A stretch of 64,000 nt of DNA from Erysipelotrichales bacterium (GTDB lineage: Bacteria > Bacillota_I > Bacilli_A > Erysipelotrichales > Erysipelotrichaceae). The position numbers and the translations under genes were made by a program. The notes beneath the pieces are model-generated. The model saw nothing but the letters and a program-made list of their open reading frames with translations, made no database searches and was not told the DNA's origin. The stretch covers positions 62,001 to 126,000 of the forward strand of contig CAJTFG010000001.1 in the NCBI GenBank assembly GCA_910575705.1, read 5' to 3'. Within the stretch, counting starts at the first letter, position 1. Each line of letters starts with the position of its first letter. This document shows, piece by piece, positions 31,652-41,355 of the stretch.

Positions 31652-33745
31652 ATGAAAGAAAAACACCCATTCGATGATTTCGGTATCAACCTATTTAGCG
31701 AAAATATAATGAAAGAACGCCTTCCCCATCCGATCTATGAGAAATGGAAGCACGCTGCGCGCAAAGACGACGCTTTGGATCGCCCTACCGCCGATGCGAT
31801 CGCTCATGCCATGAAAACATGGGCTATGGAAAAAGGCGTTACACATTTCACTCATTGGTTTCAGCCGATGACAGGAAGCACGGCCGAAAAGCATGACAGT
31901 TTCGTAGAGCCCGGTGACCATCAACAGGCAATTTCCCGTTTCTCCGGAAAATCGCTGATCAAAGGGGAAGGAGATGCTTCCAGTTTTCCGACCGGTGGTC
32001 TTCGCGCCACCTTTGAGGCCAGAGGATATACATATTGGGACTGTACTTCTCCGGCATTCATCCGTGAAAATGTTCTTTGCATACCAACGATCTTTGTATC
32101 TTACAACGGTGAGACTCTCGATAAAAAAGCCCCGCTCCTAAAATCCATCGAAGCCATTGATACACAGGCAACGAGAATCGTAAATCTATTTAAAGACAAG
32201 GACATCAAGCGCGTCCTGCCAATGGTAGGCCTTGAACAGGAGTACTTTCTCGTCGACAAATCATTATATGCCAAAAGGAAAGATCTTATGCATACCGGAC
32301 GAACGCTGTTCGGTTCCATGCCGCCCAAAGGACAAGTCTTAAAATCACATTATTTCGGCAGCATTCCGAGCAGAGTATCCGCTTTTATGAAAGAGGTAAA
32401 CGAAGAACTTTGGAAACTGGGCATCTATGCGAAAACGGAACACAACGAGGCAGCGCCTTGTCAGTTTGAGATCGCCCCGTTATTTGCGGAAACGAATATC
32501 GCTGTCGATCAAAACCAAATCATCATGGATGTGCTGAAAAAAACTGCCGATAAGCACCAATTGGCCTGCCTTCTCCATGAAAAACCATTTGATCATGTAA
32601 ACGGCAGCGGCAAACACAACAACTGGTCTTTAGTGACAGACGACGGGCAGAATCTTTTGGAACCGGGAGATCGTCCTCATGAAAACATCCGTTTCCTGCT
32701 GTTTGTATGTGCGGTCATTCAGGCAGTCGATACGTATCCTGAATTACTTCGTATGGCGGCTTCCTGTTATGGAAATGACTATCGCCTAGGCGGACACGAG
32801 GCACCGCCTGCCATTATCAGCATCTGTATGGGCAGCCATTTAGAGGAAATTCTGATGAAGCTGGAAAAAGGCAATGAATCATTGGAAACCAATGTCGATA
32901 CCACACCGTTCAACATCGCCAATCTGGCATATGTACCCAAAGATACCAGTGACCGTAACCGAACATCTCCGTTCGCCTTTACCGGCAACAAATTTGAATT
33001 CCGCATGGTCGGCTCTTCCCGTTCCGCCGCTACGACGAACGTCATCTTAAACACCATCGTCGCAGATTCTTTAAAAAGCATCGGCGATGAACTGCAAAAC
33101 TATAAATACATTGATGATATACGAAAGAAAGCTCTCGCGATATGTCAGGATATCCTCTGCCGACACAAGCGTATCCTGTTCTCCAAAGACGGATATTCAC
33201 AAGACTGGATCAAAGAGGCCAGCCTGCGCGGACTCCCGAATATCGAATGCTACGTCGATTCTATCAGCGCTCTTACATCAGACAAAGCCGTTGCCATGTT
33301 TGAGCGAAATCACGTTTATTCCAAAAACGAATTGGAAGCACGTTCGGAAATCTTGTATGAAGAATTCGTAAAAGAAGTAAAAGTGGAAGCGAGCGTATTG
33401 CTGGATATGAGCAAAAAGATCCTTCTGCCATGCCTCGTTAAAGAACTGAAATTCTATACGGACGCCGCTCATTCACTAGGTGTGGAAAATGCATATTACC
33501 AAAAGAAAATCAAACGAATGGTCAATCTGCTGAACAGTTTTGATGAGAAATATCACATATTGAAACATGCGTTGATCGATCGAAGAAAATGCCACAACAA
33601 CGAGGAAAAAAGCAAATATCTGAATGCTGAAGTTGTCGGAAAAATGAAAGATCTGCGCTGTATTATCGATGCCATAGAGGAACAGGTCAGTGCTGATTCC
33701 TACCCTGTTCCCACATATGAAGATCTATTTACCTCTATACAATAA
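31652..33745 (+). CDS. glnN: type III glutamine synthetase
   Basis: 697 residues, the size of GSIII (about 700; GSI is about 450). Signatures: FTHWFQPMTGSTAEKHDSF, FEARGYTYWDCTSPAFI, MVGLEQEYFLVDK with Mg ligands, EHNEAAPCQFEIAPLF, VNGSGKHNNWSL, GNDYRLGGHEAPPAI and NRTSPFAFTGNKFEFRM. It makes glutamine from glutamate, ammonia and ATP. Stand-alone gene with its own promoter and terminator. No GlnR box was recognised. Confidence 0.95.
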   Translation: MKEKHPFDDFGINLFSENIMKERLPHPIYEKWKHAARKDDALDRPTADAIAHAMKTWAMEKGVTHFTHWFQPMTGSTAEKHDSFVEPGDHQQAISRFSGKSLIKGEGDASSFPTGGLRATFEARGYTYWDCTSPAFIRENVLCIPTIFVSYNGETLDKKAPLLKSIEAIDTQATRIVNLFKDKDIKRVLPMVGLEQEYFLVDKSLYAKRKDLMHTGRTLFGSMPPKGQVLKSHYFGSIPSRVSAFMKEVNEELWKLGIYAKTEHNEAAPCQFEIAPLFAETNIAVDQNQIIMDVLKKTADKHQLACLLHEKPFDHVNGSGKHNNWSLVTDDGQNLLEPGDRPHENIRFLLFVCAVIQAVDTYPELLRMAASCYGNDYRLGGHEAPPAIISICMGSHLEEILMKLEKGNESLETNVDTTPFNIANLAYVPKDTSDRNRTSPFAFTGNKFEFRMVGSSRSAATTNVILNTIVADSLKSIGDELQNYKYIDDIRKKALAICQDILCRHKRILFSKDGYSQDWIKEASLRGLPNIECYVDSISALTSDKAVAMFERNHVYSKNELEARSEILYEEFVKEVKVEASVLLDMSKKILLPCLVKELKFYTDAAHSLGVENAYYQKKIKRMVNLLNSFDEKYHILKHALIDRRKCHNNEEKSKYLNAEVVGKMKDLRCIIDAIEEQVSADSYPVPTYEDLFTSIQ

Positions 33746-33769
33746 AAGCTGCCTAAGGCAGCTTTTTTT
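33745..33769 (+). terminator. glnN terminator
   Basis: AAAGCTGCC-TAA-GGCAGCTTT followed by more T. Confidence 0.9.
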
Positions 33770-33805
33770 CCTCTGTACAAAAATTCTTATAAAAGTTTCT
33801 TCCTT

Positions 33806-34227
33806 CTATAAATCCATCACATGCAGAGCCGGACGCTGATAGCTTATATTGGTTGTACTCGTTCCCCGCCATGTTTCCGCATACGTAATTCTTCCGGACT
33901 CCACGATTACATACCCCAGTCGTCCATCGATAACAGAGGATAACGTGACACAGGGATCATGAGAGGTACCGTTGATCCAAGACATCTCTATAATTTTCGA
34001 CTCCATGTAAACAACAGGGACAAAATGGGCATAAGAAATCGTGCCACCTTATAATGGAACCCCTGTCCAATCCTTTAAACAAGATTCCTCTTATGCATAA
34101 AAGTCTATCCCCTTTTAATTTCCTATCCATCATATTAATGGAATTCCTAGCCTCACAACTGCAACCGAATCCCAGTCCTCATTTTCTTTCCTTTTCAACC
34201 TACCTTTAATTCAGCATACCATAATGC
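33806..34227 (-). pseudogene. decayed short gene, copy 2 of the unknown family
   Basis: Read on the minus strand, the copy starts YGMLN and is at once broken by stops, then recovers at GGTISYAHFVPVVYMESKI and runs to YAETWRGTSTTNISYQ-RPALHVMDL (66 residues open from 34006). It matches copy 1 (16503-16869) in exact blocks at 34209-34223, 34034-34045 and 33823-33838. No SD. Like copy 1 it lies just downstream of a minus-strand terminator. Function of the intact family is unknown. Confidence 0.45.
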
Positions 34228-34240
34228 GTATTATGCAACT

Positions 34241-34270
34241 AAAAAACTGCAGTATGATCAATGCAGTGAT
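34241..34270 (-). terminator. terminator downstream of tnpB copy 1
   Basis: Minus strand: ACTGCA-loop-TGCAGT (34246-34267) followed by six T. Confidence 0.65.
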
Positions 34271-34299
34271 CCTATAAAGCGTTGGCTCTGTATGTGGCA

Positions 34300-34400
34300 T
34301 ATCTTGCGATTTCCTGTTCGATGAGATCATATCCCAAGCATAAGCAGGCTATCCCCGTTTGCCCAACGGTTCTCATATTACACAGATTGAAGGATCTTTC
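34300..34400 (-). ncRNA. possible omega (right-end guide) RNA of tnpB copy 1
   Basis: TnpB elements carry a non-coding right-end RNA overlapping or following the 3' end of tnpB. Here the minus strand after the stop has GAGAACCGTTGGGCAAACGG, a hairpin (CCGTT/AACGG), then a structured stretch to about 34318. The exact ends and guide are not determined. Confidence 0.3.
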
Positions 34401-35478
34401 TTCCCTCATGACATAAATTCACGGCCGCATTGTGATCGCGATCCATCACATGACCGCAAGCAGAACAATGAAATATACGCTCTTCTATCGGGAGTTCTTC
34501 TAATACATTCCCACATCGGCTGCATACCCTGCTACTGGCAAAATAGCGGTCGATGCGCAGAAGCTGTTTGCCTTGCTCTTCCAGCTTATATGCTAAGAAG
34601 CTACGGAACATGCCATAGGAATTATCCATCAGGTTTTTCCCCAGATGAAGCGACTTGCTCATCTCCATCATATTCAGATCTTCTACTGCAACCGCATCCC
34701 AGGCATTGGCTATCTGTCTGCTTTGCTTATGCAGAAAATCTCTGCGCTGATGGCTGATCTTTTCATATAAGACTTGAATCCTCTGTTTTTGTTTTATCCA
34801 GTTTCTGCTGTTTTTTTCCATATGCGTGAGCCGTCGCTGCTCCTTTGCCAAACGATGCTCCAGTCTTCGATAATAATGCGGATAATCTCCGCTGTTTCCT
34901 TCACTATCAATATAAAGGCAGCCTTGCGCATAGTCCAAGCCGATCATCCGTTCTACTTTTTTAGGCTGGATTTCAATCTCATACTCATACAGCAAAGAAG
35001 CTTCATAAGTCCCATTGGCACACTGAGACACCGTAACGGATTTCAAGCGGTACTCTTCTGGTATCCCCCGATGCTGCCGGATCTTTACCCATTTCAGCTT
35101 CGGCAGCTTCAAGTAACCATCCTTCAGTTCGATATTATGATGAATCACATTGGTCGTGTAAGATTTTCTGCTCTTATGCTTGCTTTTCCAGCGCGGAAAG
35201 CCGTATCGACGGTCACGAAAAAAATTACGGAATGCCCGCTCTAAATTACGCTGCGCATTGACTAATGCCATACAGTCTACTTCCTTTAAAAACGGATACG
35301 CCTCTTTATAGTACGCCGGTGTCAATATGATATTTTCTTTTGTCTGTTCATAATGCCGTATTTTATCATCCAGCATCTTATTATACAGGAATCGTGTACA
35401 ACCGAAAGTCTTTTCCAAAAGCACCCGCTGCCGTGCATCAGGATACAGTGCAAACTTAAATCCACGTTGCTGTTTCAT
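34378..35478 (-). mobile_element. tnpB: TnpB (IS605/IS200-type OrfB) RNA-guided nuclease gene
   Basis: 366 residues. RuvC residues are all present: Asp in MIGLDYAQGCLYIDSEG, Glu in VAVEDLNMMEM and Asp in GHVMDRDHNAAVNL. The zinc ribbon is CSRCG…CSACG. The N-terminus (QRGFKFALYPDARQRVLLEKTFGCTRFLYNKML) is typical. It appears full length and active. There is no tnpA beside it. Its ATG (35478) lies five bases past the AI-2E permease stop, with an SD (AGGTGA) that includes that stop region, so no left end fits between the two genes. The start 35478 is preferred over GTG 35490 inside the permease gene. Confidence 0.92.
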
Positions 35479-35482
35479 AAGC

Positions 35483-36631
35483 TTATTCACCTATATCATC
35501 AATCTGCATATTCTTTTTCTTCAATCGAAAATAAACCAGTTCCCGTATAGCGGCATAGACGATAGCAAATACCGGAACACCGATGAACATACCGATTACA
35601 CCAAACAAGCCGCCGCCGACGCAAACAGCAAACAAGATCCATATGCTAGGCAATCCGAGGCGATCTCCCAAGATAAGCGGTCCTAAGATATTTCCGTCAA
35701 ACTGCTGAAGTACTAAAATGAATAAAGCAAAATAAACTGCCTCGATCGGCCTGATCAGCAACAAGATGAAAATTCCCGGAACAGCACCGATAAAAGGTCC
35801 GAATACCGGAATCATATTGGTGGTTCCCACGATAACCGACAACAACAGCGCATACGGAAGATTGAGAACCGTCAATCCGATATAACATAAAACACCGATA
35901 ATCAGAGAATCGATCGCCTTACCGATGATAAAGTTATTAAATACATCGTTGGCATCTCTTTGCAGGCGAACAAAATAATCGGCTACTTGTTTGGGAAACA
36001 ATGCGTAATTCGCAACCTTTACATGACGTACGAGCTGTTCCTTATCAATAAGTATGTAAAGCGCAGCCATAATGCTTAAAAAGATATTGAATACACCGCT
36101 TGTCAACTGATAGGAATAAGTCACCATTTTCGGCAGAGCATCAGAAAAAAACGTAGTAAGCCTATTAAAAATATCAAATTCGCCGAATAAAGCAGTGATC
36201 TGATTCACATCCAGCTCATAGCGAACGATCATCTGATTGATGAAAACCTGAAAATCCTCTATATACTGCGGTGCATTTTGCATAAGAGAAAAAATGGAAT
36301 CGATCAATTGCGGGATCAGCAATGCCAGAAACAAGCCGACAACCAAAATTCCTAAAATAACAGCGATCACTGCCGCAAGACTGCGTTTATGATTCGCTTT
36401 TAAAGGCATTTTTTTCAAAACCTTCGCTTCGATGATCATCATCGGCTTATTCAAAAGAAAAGCGATCGCAAAACCGAATATGAACGGCGATATCAAATGG
36501 AACATGGAGGAAAGCCAGCTTGTGATAGTAAAAAAATTAGAAAACAAAAAATACAAAAGGATAGCGATCGCCGCAACGCTCGAATACGTTAAGATCTTTT
36601 TCTGCATGCCATCATCAAACTGAAATTTCAT
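35483..36631 (-). CDS. AI-2E-family (PerM/YtvI-type) membrane permease
   Basis: 382 residues with about eight membrane helices. Features of the AI-2E transporter family are present: a central soluble-looking loop (MQNAPQYIEDFQVFINQMI), FFVRLQRD-type segment YFVRLQRDANDVFNNFIIGKAIDSLIIGVLCYIGL and the C-terminal VVGTTNMIPVFGPFIGAVPGIF…QQFDGNILGPLILG. Substrates of this family differ and none can be assigned. GAGGAGGT precedes the ATG. The next gene downstream is tnpB; the next upstream is nadE, 65 bases away. Confidence 0.85.
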   Translation of the reverse strand: MKFQFDDGMQKKILTYSSVAAIAILLYFLFSNFFTITSWLSSMFHLISPFIFGFAIAFLLNKPMMIIEAKVLKKMPLKANHKRSLAAVIAVILGILVVGLFLALLIPQLIDSIFSLMQNAPQYIEDFQVFINQMIVRYELDVNQITALFGEFDIFNRLTTFFSDALPKMVTYSYQLTSGVFNIFLSIMAALYILIDKEQLVRHVKVANYALFPKQVADYFVRLQRDANDVFNNFIIGKAIDSLIIGVLCYIGLTVLNLPYALLLSVIVGTTNMIPVFGPFIGAVPGIFILLLIRPIEAVYFALFILVLQQFDGNILGPLILGDRLGLPSIWILFAVCVGGGLFGVIGMFIGVPVFAIVYAAIRELVYFRLKKKNMQIDDIGE

Positions 36632-36696
36632 GAAATACCTCCTCTTCCTATGATTTATATTATATCATAATTTACGAACCCTCACGAATCCTATCT

Positions 36697-38355
36697 TCAC
36701 TTTTTTAAATGAAGAATCTGTTCCTTTAATTCCGAATACAACGCAAGATCACCAGCCGGCTGCATCTCTGTCCTATTGCCGAAAGCATTCTCGGATATCA
36801 TGATGATAGGAGGCGTCTGCAATCTCTTAAAGGCATTCCGCCGCATCGTGGATATAAACCAATCCAAATCCGCAATAAACGCATACGGATCATCAAGCTG
36901 GTAATACTTCATCCACGTAGCGATCTCACTTTCCCAGATGCTTCCATCCAAATAAGATCTCATAAACTGCTCAATCGTCATATCTTTCTGTAGATGCTCT
37001 ACGAGATAATCATGATAAAACCATTTCATAGGATCCAACTGATCGTCTTTTAATTCCGCACTCGGCGGCATTTCCCATGATATCGCACCACCGGAAAAGG
37101 AAGGAAGAAGAGAAGCCGGAATAACTTCTTTCTCATAACGCGCATTGATCTCATGCGCTAGATCAAACAACTGCACTTTTGTAAGATCACCTATGAGCCC
37201 TAACGCTCCCACTGCATCTCCATACAAGGTACAATATCCCAAGGCAACTTCGACCTTATTTCCGTTGTTGCAAACGACTCCATGATGGATTTGGGCAAAT
37301 GTAGATAACAGATGACCGCGTATCCTTGCCTGAATATTCTCCGTAACTAATGTTTCCCGATCTTTTTCATGATACCCATACTCCTCCAGAACTTGCGCCG
37401 TAGCGTTCGTAAGCTTTTCAATACTGCCGCTATGCAACGATATCCCTAAGGCTTCCGCTTCCTGACGAGCATTGGCGATCGTAATGGAGCGATTGTAAGA
37501 ACTGCTCAGCTGATAGGCAAAGATTCGCTCTTTTCCCAACGCATATGTCAGAAGAGCGGCGTTGACGCTGGAATCAAGGCCTCCACTCAAGCCGATGATC
37601 CATGGACTGTTTCCACCCAAAACCTGCTCATCATACTCCCGAACAGCCATACATAAAGCATCCATCATAGAAGGTGTCTGCGGCTGCATCACTTGATCGG
37701 ATCGTGTATCCACAAGCGCATATGCCTCTTGGAATAACGGTGCTTCATATAACAGATTGCGGTTCACCACCACACGGCTTCCTCCCGGATATACGACGAC
37801 ATTTTTCCCTATCGCAGCAATTCCTACTGAATTAACATAAACATAGCTCCCTTTAACTTCCCATGTTTGATCATATAAGTACGGCTGTGCATCGATGTTC
37901 AGATTCAAATCCGCGATCTGCAGTTCATCATGAAAATTCAGCGCTATTACATCATCCCCGAATTCGATAGCACTTTGAATATCCTGCTCGCAAAAATAAC
38001 GGCTGTCCTGATATAAAAAACTATCCGCATTCTTTTTCACACGCATATGCGTCTGACGATCTTTCGCATAAAACGCACAATTAAACAGACGACCGCCGCG
38101 ATAACGTATATTCCCCCAAACAATCGCAATCTTATCACTGTAATCGAGGATCCTGTCGTTAAAGCTATCCACATAACGGCACCATTCTCTATCGTTCCAG
38201 CAATCACCCAGCAAATATCCACTTACGGCATTTTGCGGAAACATAACGAGATCTGCCTCATCACGGATCGCACGTTCTATCTTATCAGTCATATATTGAA
38301 AATTTTCTTCACATCGTCCATTCATCACCGGCATTGTCACTACTGCAATCTTCAT
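36697..38355 (-). CDS. nadE: NAD synthetase fused to a degenerate glutaminase domain
   Basis: 552 residues. The C-terminal synthetase is intact: P-loop IIGLSGGLDSSVNAALL (about 250-265), GHLLSTFAQIHHG, LGYCTLYGDAVGALGLIGDLTK and PPSAELKDDQ. The N-terminal nitrilase-fold domain normally supplies ammonia from glutamine by a Glu-Lys-Cys triad. Here the Glu site (FPEL) reads FPQN (Q41), a Lys remains (K107 or K108), and the ICED motif with the nucleophile reads NFHD (F141). So it probably cannot use glutamine and would depend on free ammonia. The start at 38355 has AGGAGGCG upstream. Confidence 0.88.
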   Translation of the reverse strand: MKIAVVTMPVMNGRCEENFQYMTDKIERAIRDEADLVMFPQNAVSGYLLGDCWNDREWCRYVDSFNDRILDYSDKIAIVWGNIRYRGGRLFNCAFYAKDRQTHMRVKKNADSFLYQDSRYFCEQDIQSAIEFGDDVIALNFHDELQIADLNLNIDAQPYLYDQTWEVKGSYVYVNSVGIAAIGKNVVVYPGGSRVVVNRNLLYEAPLFQEAYALVDTRSDQVMQPQTPSMMDALCMAVREYDEQVLGGNSPWIIGLSGGLDSSVNAALLTYALGKERIFAYQLSSSYNRSITIANARQEAEALGISLHSGSIEKLTNATAQVLEEYGYHEKDRETLVTENIQARIRGHLLSTFAQIHHGVVCNNGNKVEVALGYCTLYGDAVGALGLIGDLTKVQLFDLAHEINARYEKEVIPASLLPSFSGGAISWEMPPSAELKDDQLDPMKWFYHDYLVEHLQKDMTIEQFMRSYLDGSIWESEIATWMKYYQLDDPYAFIADLDWFISTMRRNAFKRLQTPPIIMISENAFGNRTEMQPAGDLALYSELKEQILHLKK

Positions 38356-38456
38356 AATACGCCTCCTATTTATCATACTACATATACCATAAGTGTACCA
38401 TTATTCCATCAGTGTTACCAATTATTTTTTATGATATACTATATAGGAAGGAAGTG

Positions 38457-39191
38457 ATGTCATCCATGAAACAACCCCATATGCTCGAAGGGAATATATC
38501 TGTAAAAGCTGCCTTGCTGGCAAAGCGAAGACCCTTTTACAAACTCATCGTCGATATAAAAAAAAGAGACAGAGATACTGCTTTCATATTAAAAGAAGCG
38601 CAAAAAAGAAAGATCATCATCGAGAAGAAAAACCGTTTTGACATCGATGAGCTGGCAGATGGAAAAACGCATGGAGGTCTCATCGCCTATGTTGGAGAAC
38701 GAACTTTCGACGATTTGCCAGATACCGGTCATGAACATTGCCTTCTTGCGATCATAGAAGGAATAGAGGATCCTTTTAATTTCGGCCAGATCATCCGAAC
38801 ACTGTATGCCGCCGGCTGTAAAGGCGTCATCCTTCCGCCGCGCAACTGGTCATCTGCGGCAAAAACGATCGCAAAATCGTCTGCAGGCGCCAGCGAATAT
38901 ATTCCCATGATCATTGCCGAAGATATGAATAAATTATGTGCAGAACTGAAAGAAAGACAGTTTTCCATCGTTTGCGGCGATCGAAAAAACGCCGTCTCTC
39001 TCTATGACTACCGCTTCCCTAACCGCACTTGTATCGCTATCGGCGGAGAAATGCGCGGTCTTTCAAAAAGCGTACAGGAGTACAGCGACCAAAATATCTA
39101 TATTCCCTATGAAAATGATTTCCGCAATTCTCTGAATGCGGTAAGCGCAGCTGCCGTCATCGCCTTTGAATTCGTAAGGCAACAAATATAA
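38457..39191 (+). CDS. TrmH/SpoU-family RNA 2'-O-methyltransferase
   Basis: About 244 residues. The SPOUT signature motifs are seen: IEDPFNFGQIIRTLYAAGCKGVILP (motif 1, N-F-G-x-I-x-R), CIAIGGEMRGLSKSVQEYSD (motif 2, GxExxG) and IPYENDFRNSLNAVSAAAVIAFEFVR (motif 3, SLNVSxA). An N-terminal substrate-binding domain precedes (EGNISVKAALLAKRRPFYKL). Target, rRNA or tRNA, unknown. ATG 38457 follows AAGGAAG closely; ATG 38466 is an alternative. Single plus-strand gene, divergent from nadE. Confidence 0.87.
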   Translation: MSSMKQPHMLEGNISVKAALLAKRRPFYKLIVDIKKRDRDTAFILKEAQKRKIIIEKKNRFDIDELADGKTHGGLIAYVGERTFDDLPDTGHEHCLLAIIEGIEDPFNFGQIIRTLYAAGCKGVILPPRNWSSAAKTIAKSSAGASEYIPMIIAEDMNKLCAELKERQFSIVCGDRKNAVSLYDYRFPNRTCIAIGGEMRGLSKSVQEYSDQNIYIPYENDFRNSLNAVSAAAVIAFEFVRQQI

Positions 39192-39260
39192 GCAAGGATA
39201 TCCCAATTGCCGCCTCATTTATAATAATCAAAAAGTACAGAGGCTGAATCACTAAAAAAG

Positions 39261-39629
39261 TTATACGATCGCCTGCCCAATATGTTTATCTAATCTCCAC
39301 TGCGGAGCATTGCCATCATCCGCCCAATATTCATCCATGGAAACGATCTTATCATCTTTGATTTTTATAAAAGACGTTACATGAAAAGAAGTGCTCCTGT
39401 CTTTGGGATATACATTGACGACTGTAATAATCAGATCATTCAGCACTTCGATTCTTTCCACTGTCCCCTCCCAATTACCGGGATATTCACAATTCGCAAT
39501 GATAAATTCATCAACGGTAAAGTGTTCATTCGTACAGTGCCAATTTACATAGGCCTCATCATGAAAGTAATGTCTAATTTCTTTCTCTTCTTGCATAAGC
39601 ACCACTTTCCAAAATTCATAAATATCCAT
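39261..39629 (-). CDS. NTF2/SnoaL-like small protein
   Basis: 122 residues with the NTF2-like cone fold: YEFWKVVLMQEEKEIRHYFHDEAYVNWHCTNEHFTVDEFI at the start and a C-terminal sheet ending FIKIKDDKIVSMDEYWADDG, the usual close of SnoaL/ketosteroid-isomerase-like proteins. Could be an enzyme or binding protein; unknown. The ATG at 39629 has GAGGAG upstream; the frame's earlier TTG overlaps this SD. Confidence 0.75.
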   Translation of the reverse strand: MDIYEFWKVVLMQEEKEIRHYFHDEAYVNWHCTNEHFTVDEFIIANCEYPGNWEGTVERIEVLNDLIITVVNVYPKDRSTSFHVTSFIKIKDDKIVSMDEYWADDGNAPQWRLDKHIGQAIV

Positions 39630-39750
39630 AGCGCATCTCCTCAATAAATCATTTTCTAACTATTTCAAAGCCATTAGTTTCCAAGGTTTCCTATATTGTT
39701 ATTTTAGTTTCATGCATATGAGCAAATAGGAACATTATGATCCAAAGTTT

Positions 39751-39788
39751 TGCGAAAAGAGCAGCATTTAAAACTATGCCGCTCTTTT
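39751..39788 (-). terminator. terminator of the cyclophilin/MBL operon
   Basis: Minus strand: AAAAGAGCGGCA-loop-TGCTGCTCTTTT, 12 pairs with one G-T, starting next to the MBL stop. The T tract is short. Confidence 0.65.
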
Positions 39789-40493
39789 TTACCGATTATG
39801 AACTAAATAATATTTATACGCGATCATAATGAGGTCTTTCGCCTCTTTACCGATGCGCGGATTGCCATGGCCACCCAAAATAATGGTAGGAGCTAACTGC
39901 ATTTCCCACAGTCTCTTAAAACTATCTCCCAGCTTCTCGCTGCTGTAGCTCATATCGCCCTTCCATCCGGTAAAAGCCAGATCCCCTCTTTCTCCATCGC
40001 AATAAAAAAAATCACCAGTAAACAACACATGATCATCATCCAGCTTAACATCATATATCATGAATCCATCGGTATGCCCGGGCATTGCATATGCATCAAT
40101 ATCTACACCGCCGATGCACATATGCGTATCTGCATCCAACAATATATCCGCATGGCAAGAAGGCATCGTATGATTTTGAAACGGACTTTCCTTTCCAAAA
40201 TCACCTGATTCCAGCATGAAGCTATCCGATCTTCCTACAAGGATCTTTGCGCCCAGTTCCTGAAATTTTGCCGCTGTACCCGCATGATCATCATGACCGT
40301 GCGTCAGCAGAACATGTGTGATTTCCTTCTCAGAGATTCCCCAATAATGGAGATTTTCAAGAATCGTATCATAAGCTGCCGGCGTACCGCAATCAATCAA
40401 AAAATATCCTTCCGCATGCCGAACGGCATATACATTCCCCAACTGCCCGTAAAGTCCTCCAGAAACATAAAACAGTTTATTTCTTATTTTCAC
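39789..40493 (-). CDS. metallo-beta-lactamase-fold hydrolase
   Basis: 234 residues. The metal site is THGHDDHAGTA (HxHxDH), with further ligands in YAMPGHTDGFM and FTGDFFYCDG, and a C-terminal ILGGHGNPRIG. A glyoxalase-II/MBL-type enzyme with unknown substrate. Its start is a GTG (40493), eight bases after AAAGGA. Last gene of a unit with the cyclophilin and a small membrane protein. Confidence 0.87.
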   Translation of the reverse strand: MKIRNKLFYVSGGLYGQLGNVYAVRHAEGYFLIDCGTPAAYDTILENLHYWGISEKEITHVLLTHGHDDHAGTAAKFQELGAKILVGRSDSFMLESGDFGKESPFQNHTMPSCHADILLDADTHMCIGGVDIDAYAMPGHTDGFMIYDVKLDDDHVLFTGDFFYCDGERGDLAFTGWKGDMSYSSEKLGDSFKRLWEMQLAPTIILGGHGNPRIGKEAKDLIMIAYKYYLVHNR

Positions 40494-40509
40494 TTTTTAA
40501 TTCCTTTGG

Positions 40510-40857
40510 TTAATCCGCAAACAAATAACCGAAATAAATATAAAGCATGATAGAAAATCCTTCCGTTCCGAACGTATGAAGGATCATTCCGACAAAAGGA
40601 ATCGTATTAAAAAGATCATATCGCATACAAGTAAGCAAGACCGTTAACAAAATTGCGATGACTTTTTTAAAAACCGCATTGGAACGTTTCTTCTTATTCA
40701 GATAATATCCAAAAAAGAAATAACAGAAAACGATTACCATCGTACGAAAGAAACCTACAACTGCATTCATAACAAGATAATTATCGATCAGCCATACTGC
40801 AAAAGCACCTAAAAGAATGATCGCTAACGGCAACCCCAATCGCTTTGTATCACTCAT
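40510..40857 (-). CDS. small hypothetical membrane protein
   Basis: 115 residues with four hydrophobic helices ([66 protein letters not shown]) and a basic loop KKKRSN. No family recognised. The start overlaps the cyclophilin stop (ATGA), so it is co-translated with it. Confidence 0.75.
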   Translation of the reverse strand: MSDTKRLGLPLAIILLGAFAVWLIDNYLVMNAVVGFFRTMVIVFCYFFFGYYLNKKKRSNAVFKKVIAILLTVLLTCMRYDLFNTIPFVGMILHTFGTEGFSIMLYIYFGYLFAD

Positions 40858-41297
40858 TCAACTTCCTCTTCCAACGTTATGGATGTCATAACATCGCCGT
40901 TTCGCATATTCCTTACTGCCCCCATATTATCCGTCACTCTGCCAAACACCGTATGTACCCCATCCAGATGCGGCTGCGGATCATGGCAGATGAAAAACTG
41001 ACAGCACCCTGTATCTTTTCCCCGATGTGCCATCGATAAAGATCCTTCCACATGCTTATGTGGATTGCCTGCCGTTTCACAAGGTATCGTATAGCCGAGA
41101 TCACCCGTACCATTTCCATGCGGACATCCACCCTGCGATACGAAATGCGGGATCACACGATGAAAAGTCTTTCCGTTATAATACCCTTCCTTAATCAATT
41201 TTACAAAGTTAGCCACCGTTTTCGGAGCTTCATCCGGATATAGCTCAAACGGCAGATCAGCACCGTTTTCTAAGGTTATCGTTCCATGATAAATCAT
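40854..41297 (-). CDS. cyclophilin-type peptidyl-prolyl isomerase
   Basis: 147 residues. [52 protein letters not shown] is the standard cyclophilin N-terminal half (with catalytic R in FHRVI), followed by [25 protein letters not shown]. There is no signal peptide, so it is cytoplasmic. It speeds prolyl-bond isomerisation in protein folding. GGAGGAATTTAT precedes the ATG. First gene of a three-gene unit. Confidence 0.92.
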   Translation of the reverse strand: MIYHGTITLENGADLPFELYPDEAPKTVANFVKLIKEGYYNGKTFHRVIPHFVSQGGCPHGNGTGDLGYTIPCETAGNPHKHVEGSLSMAHRGKDTGCCQFFICHDPQPHLDGVHTVFGRVTDNMGAVRNMRNGDVMTSITLEEEVE

Positions 41298-41355
41298 ATA
41301 AATTCCTCCCTTTCTTTTACGTATTATTCTACTAGATTAACATGAAAATTTCAAC

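Noticed and set aside
34378-35478. TldR-type (nuclease-dead) TnpB repressor
   Set aside because: All three RuvC acidic residues and the zinc ribbon are in place, so a nuclease is more likely.
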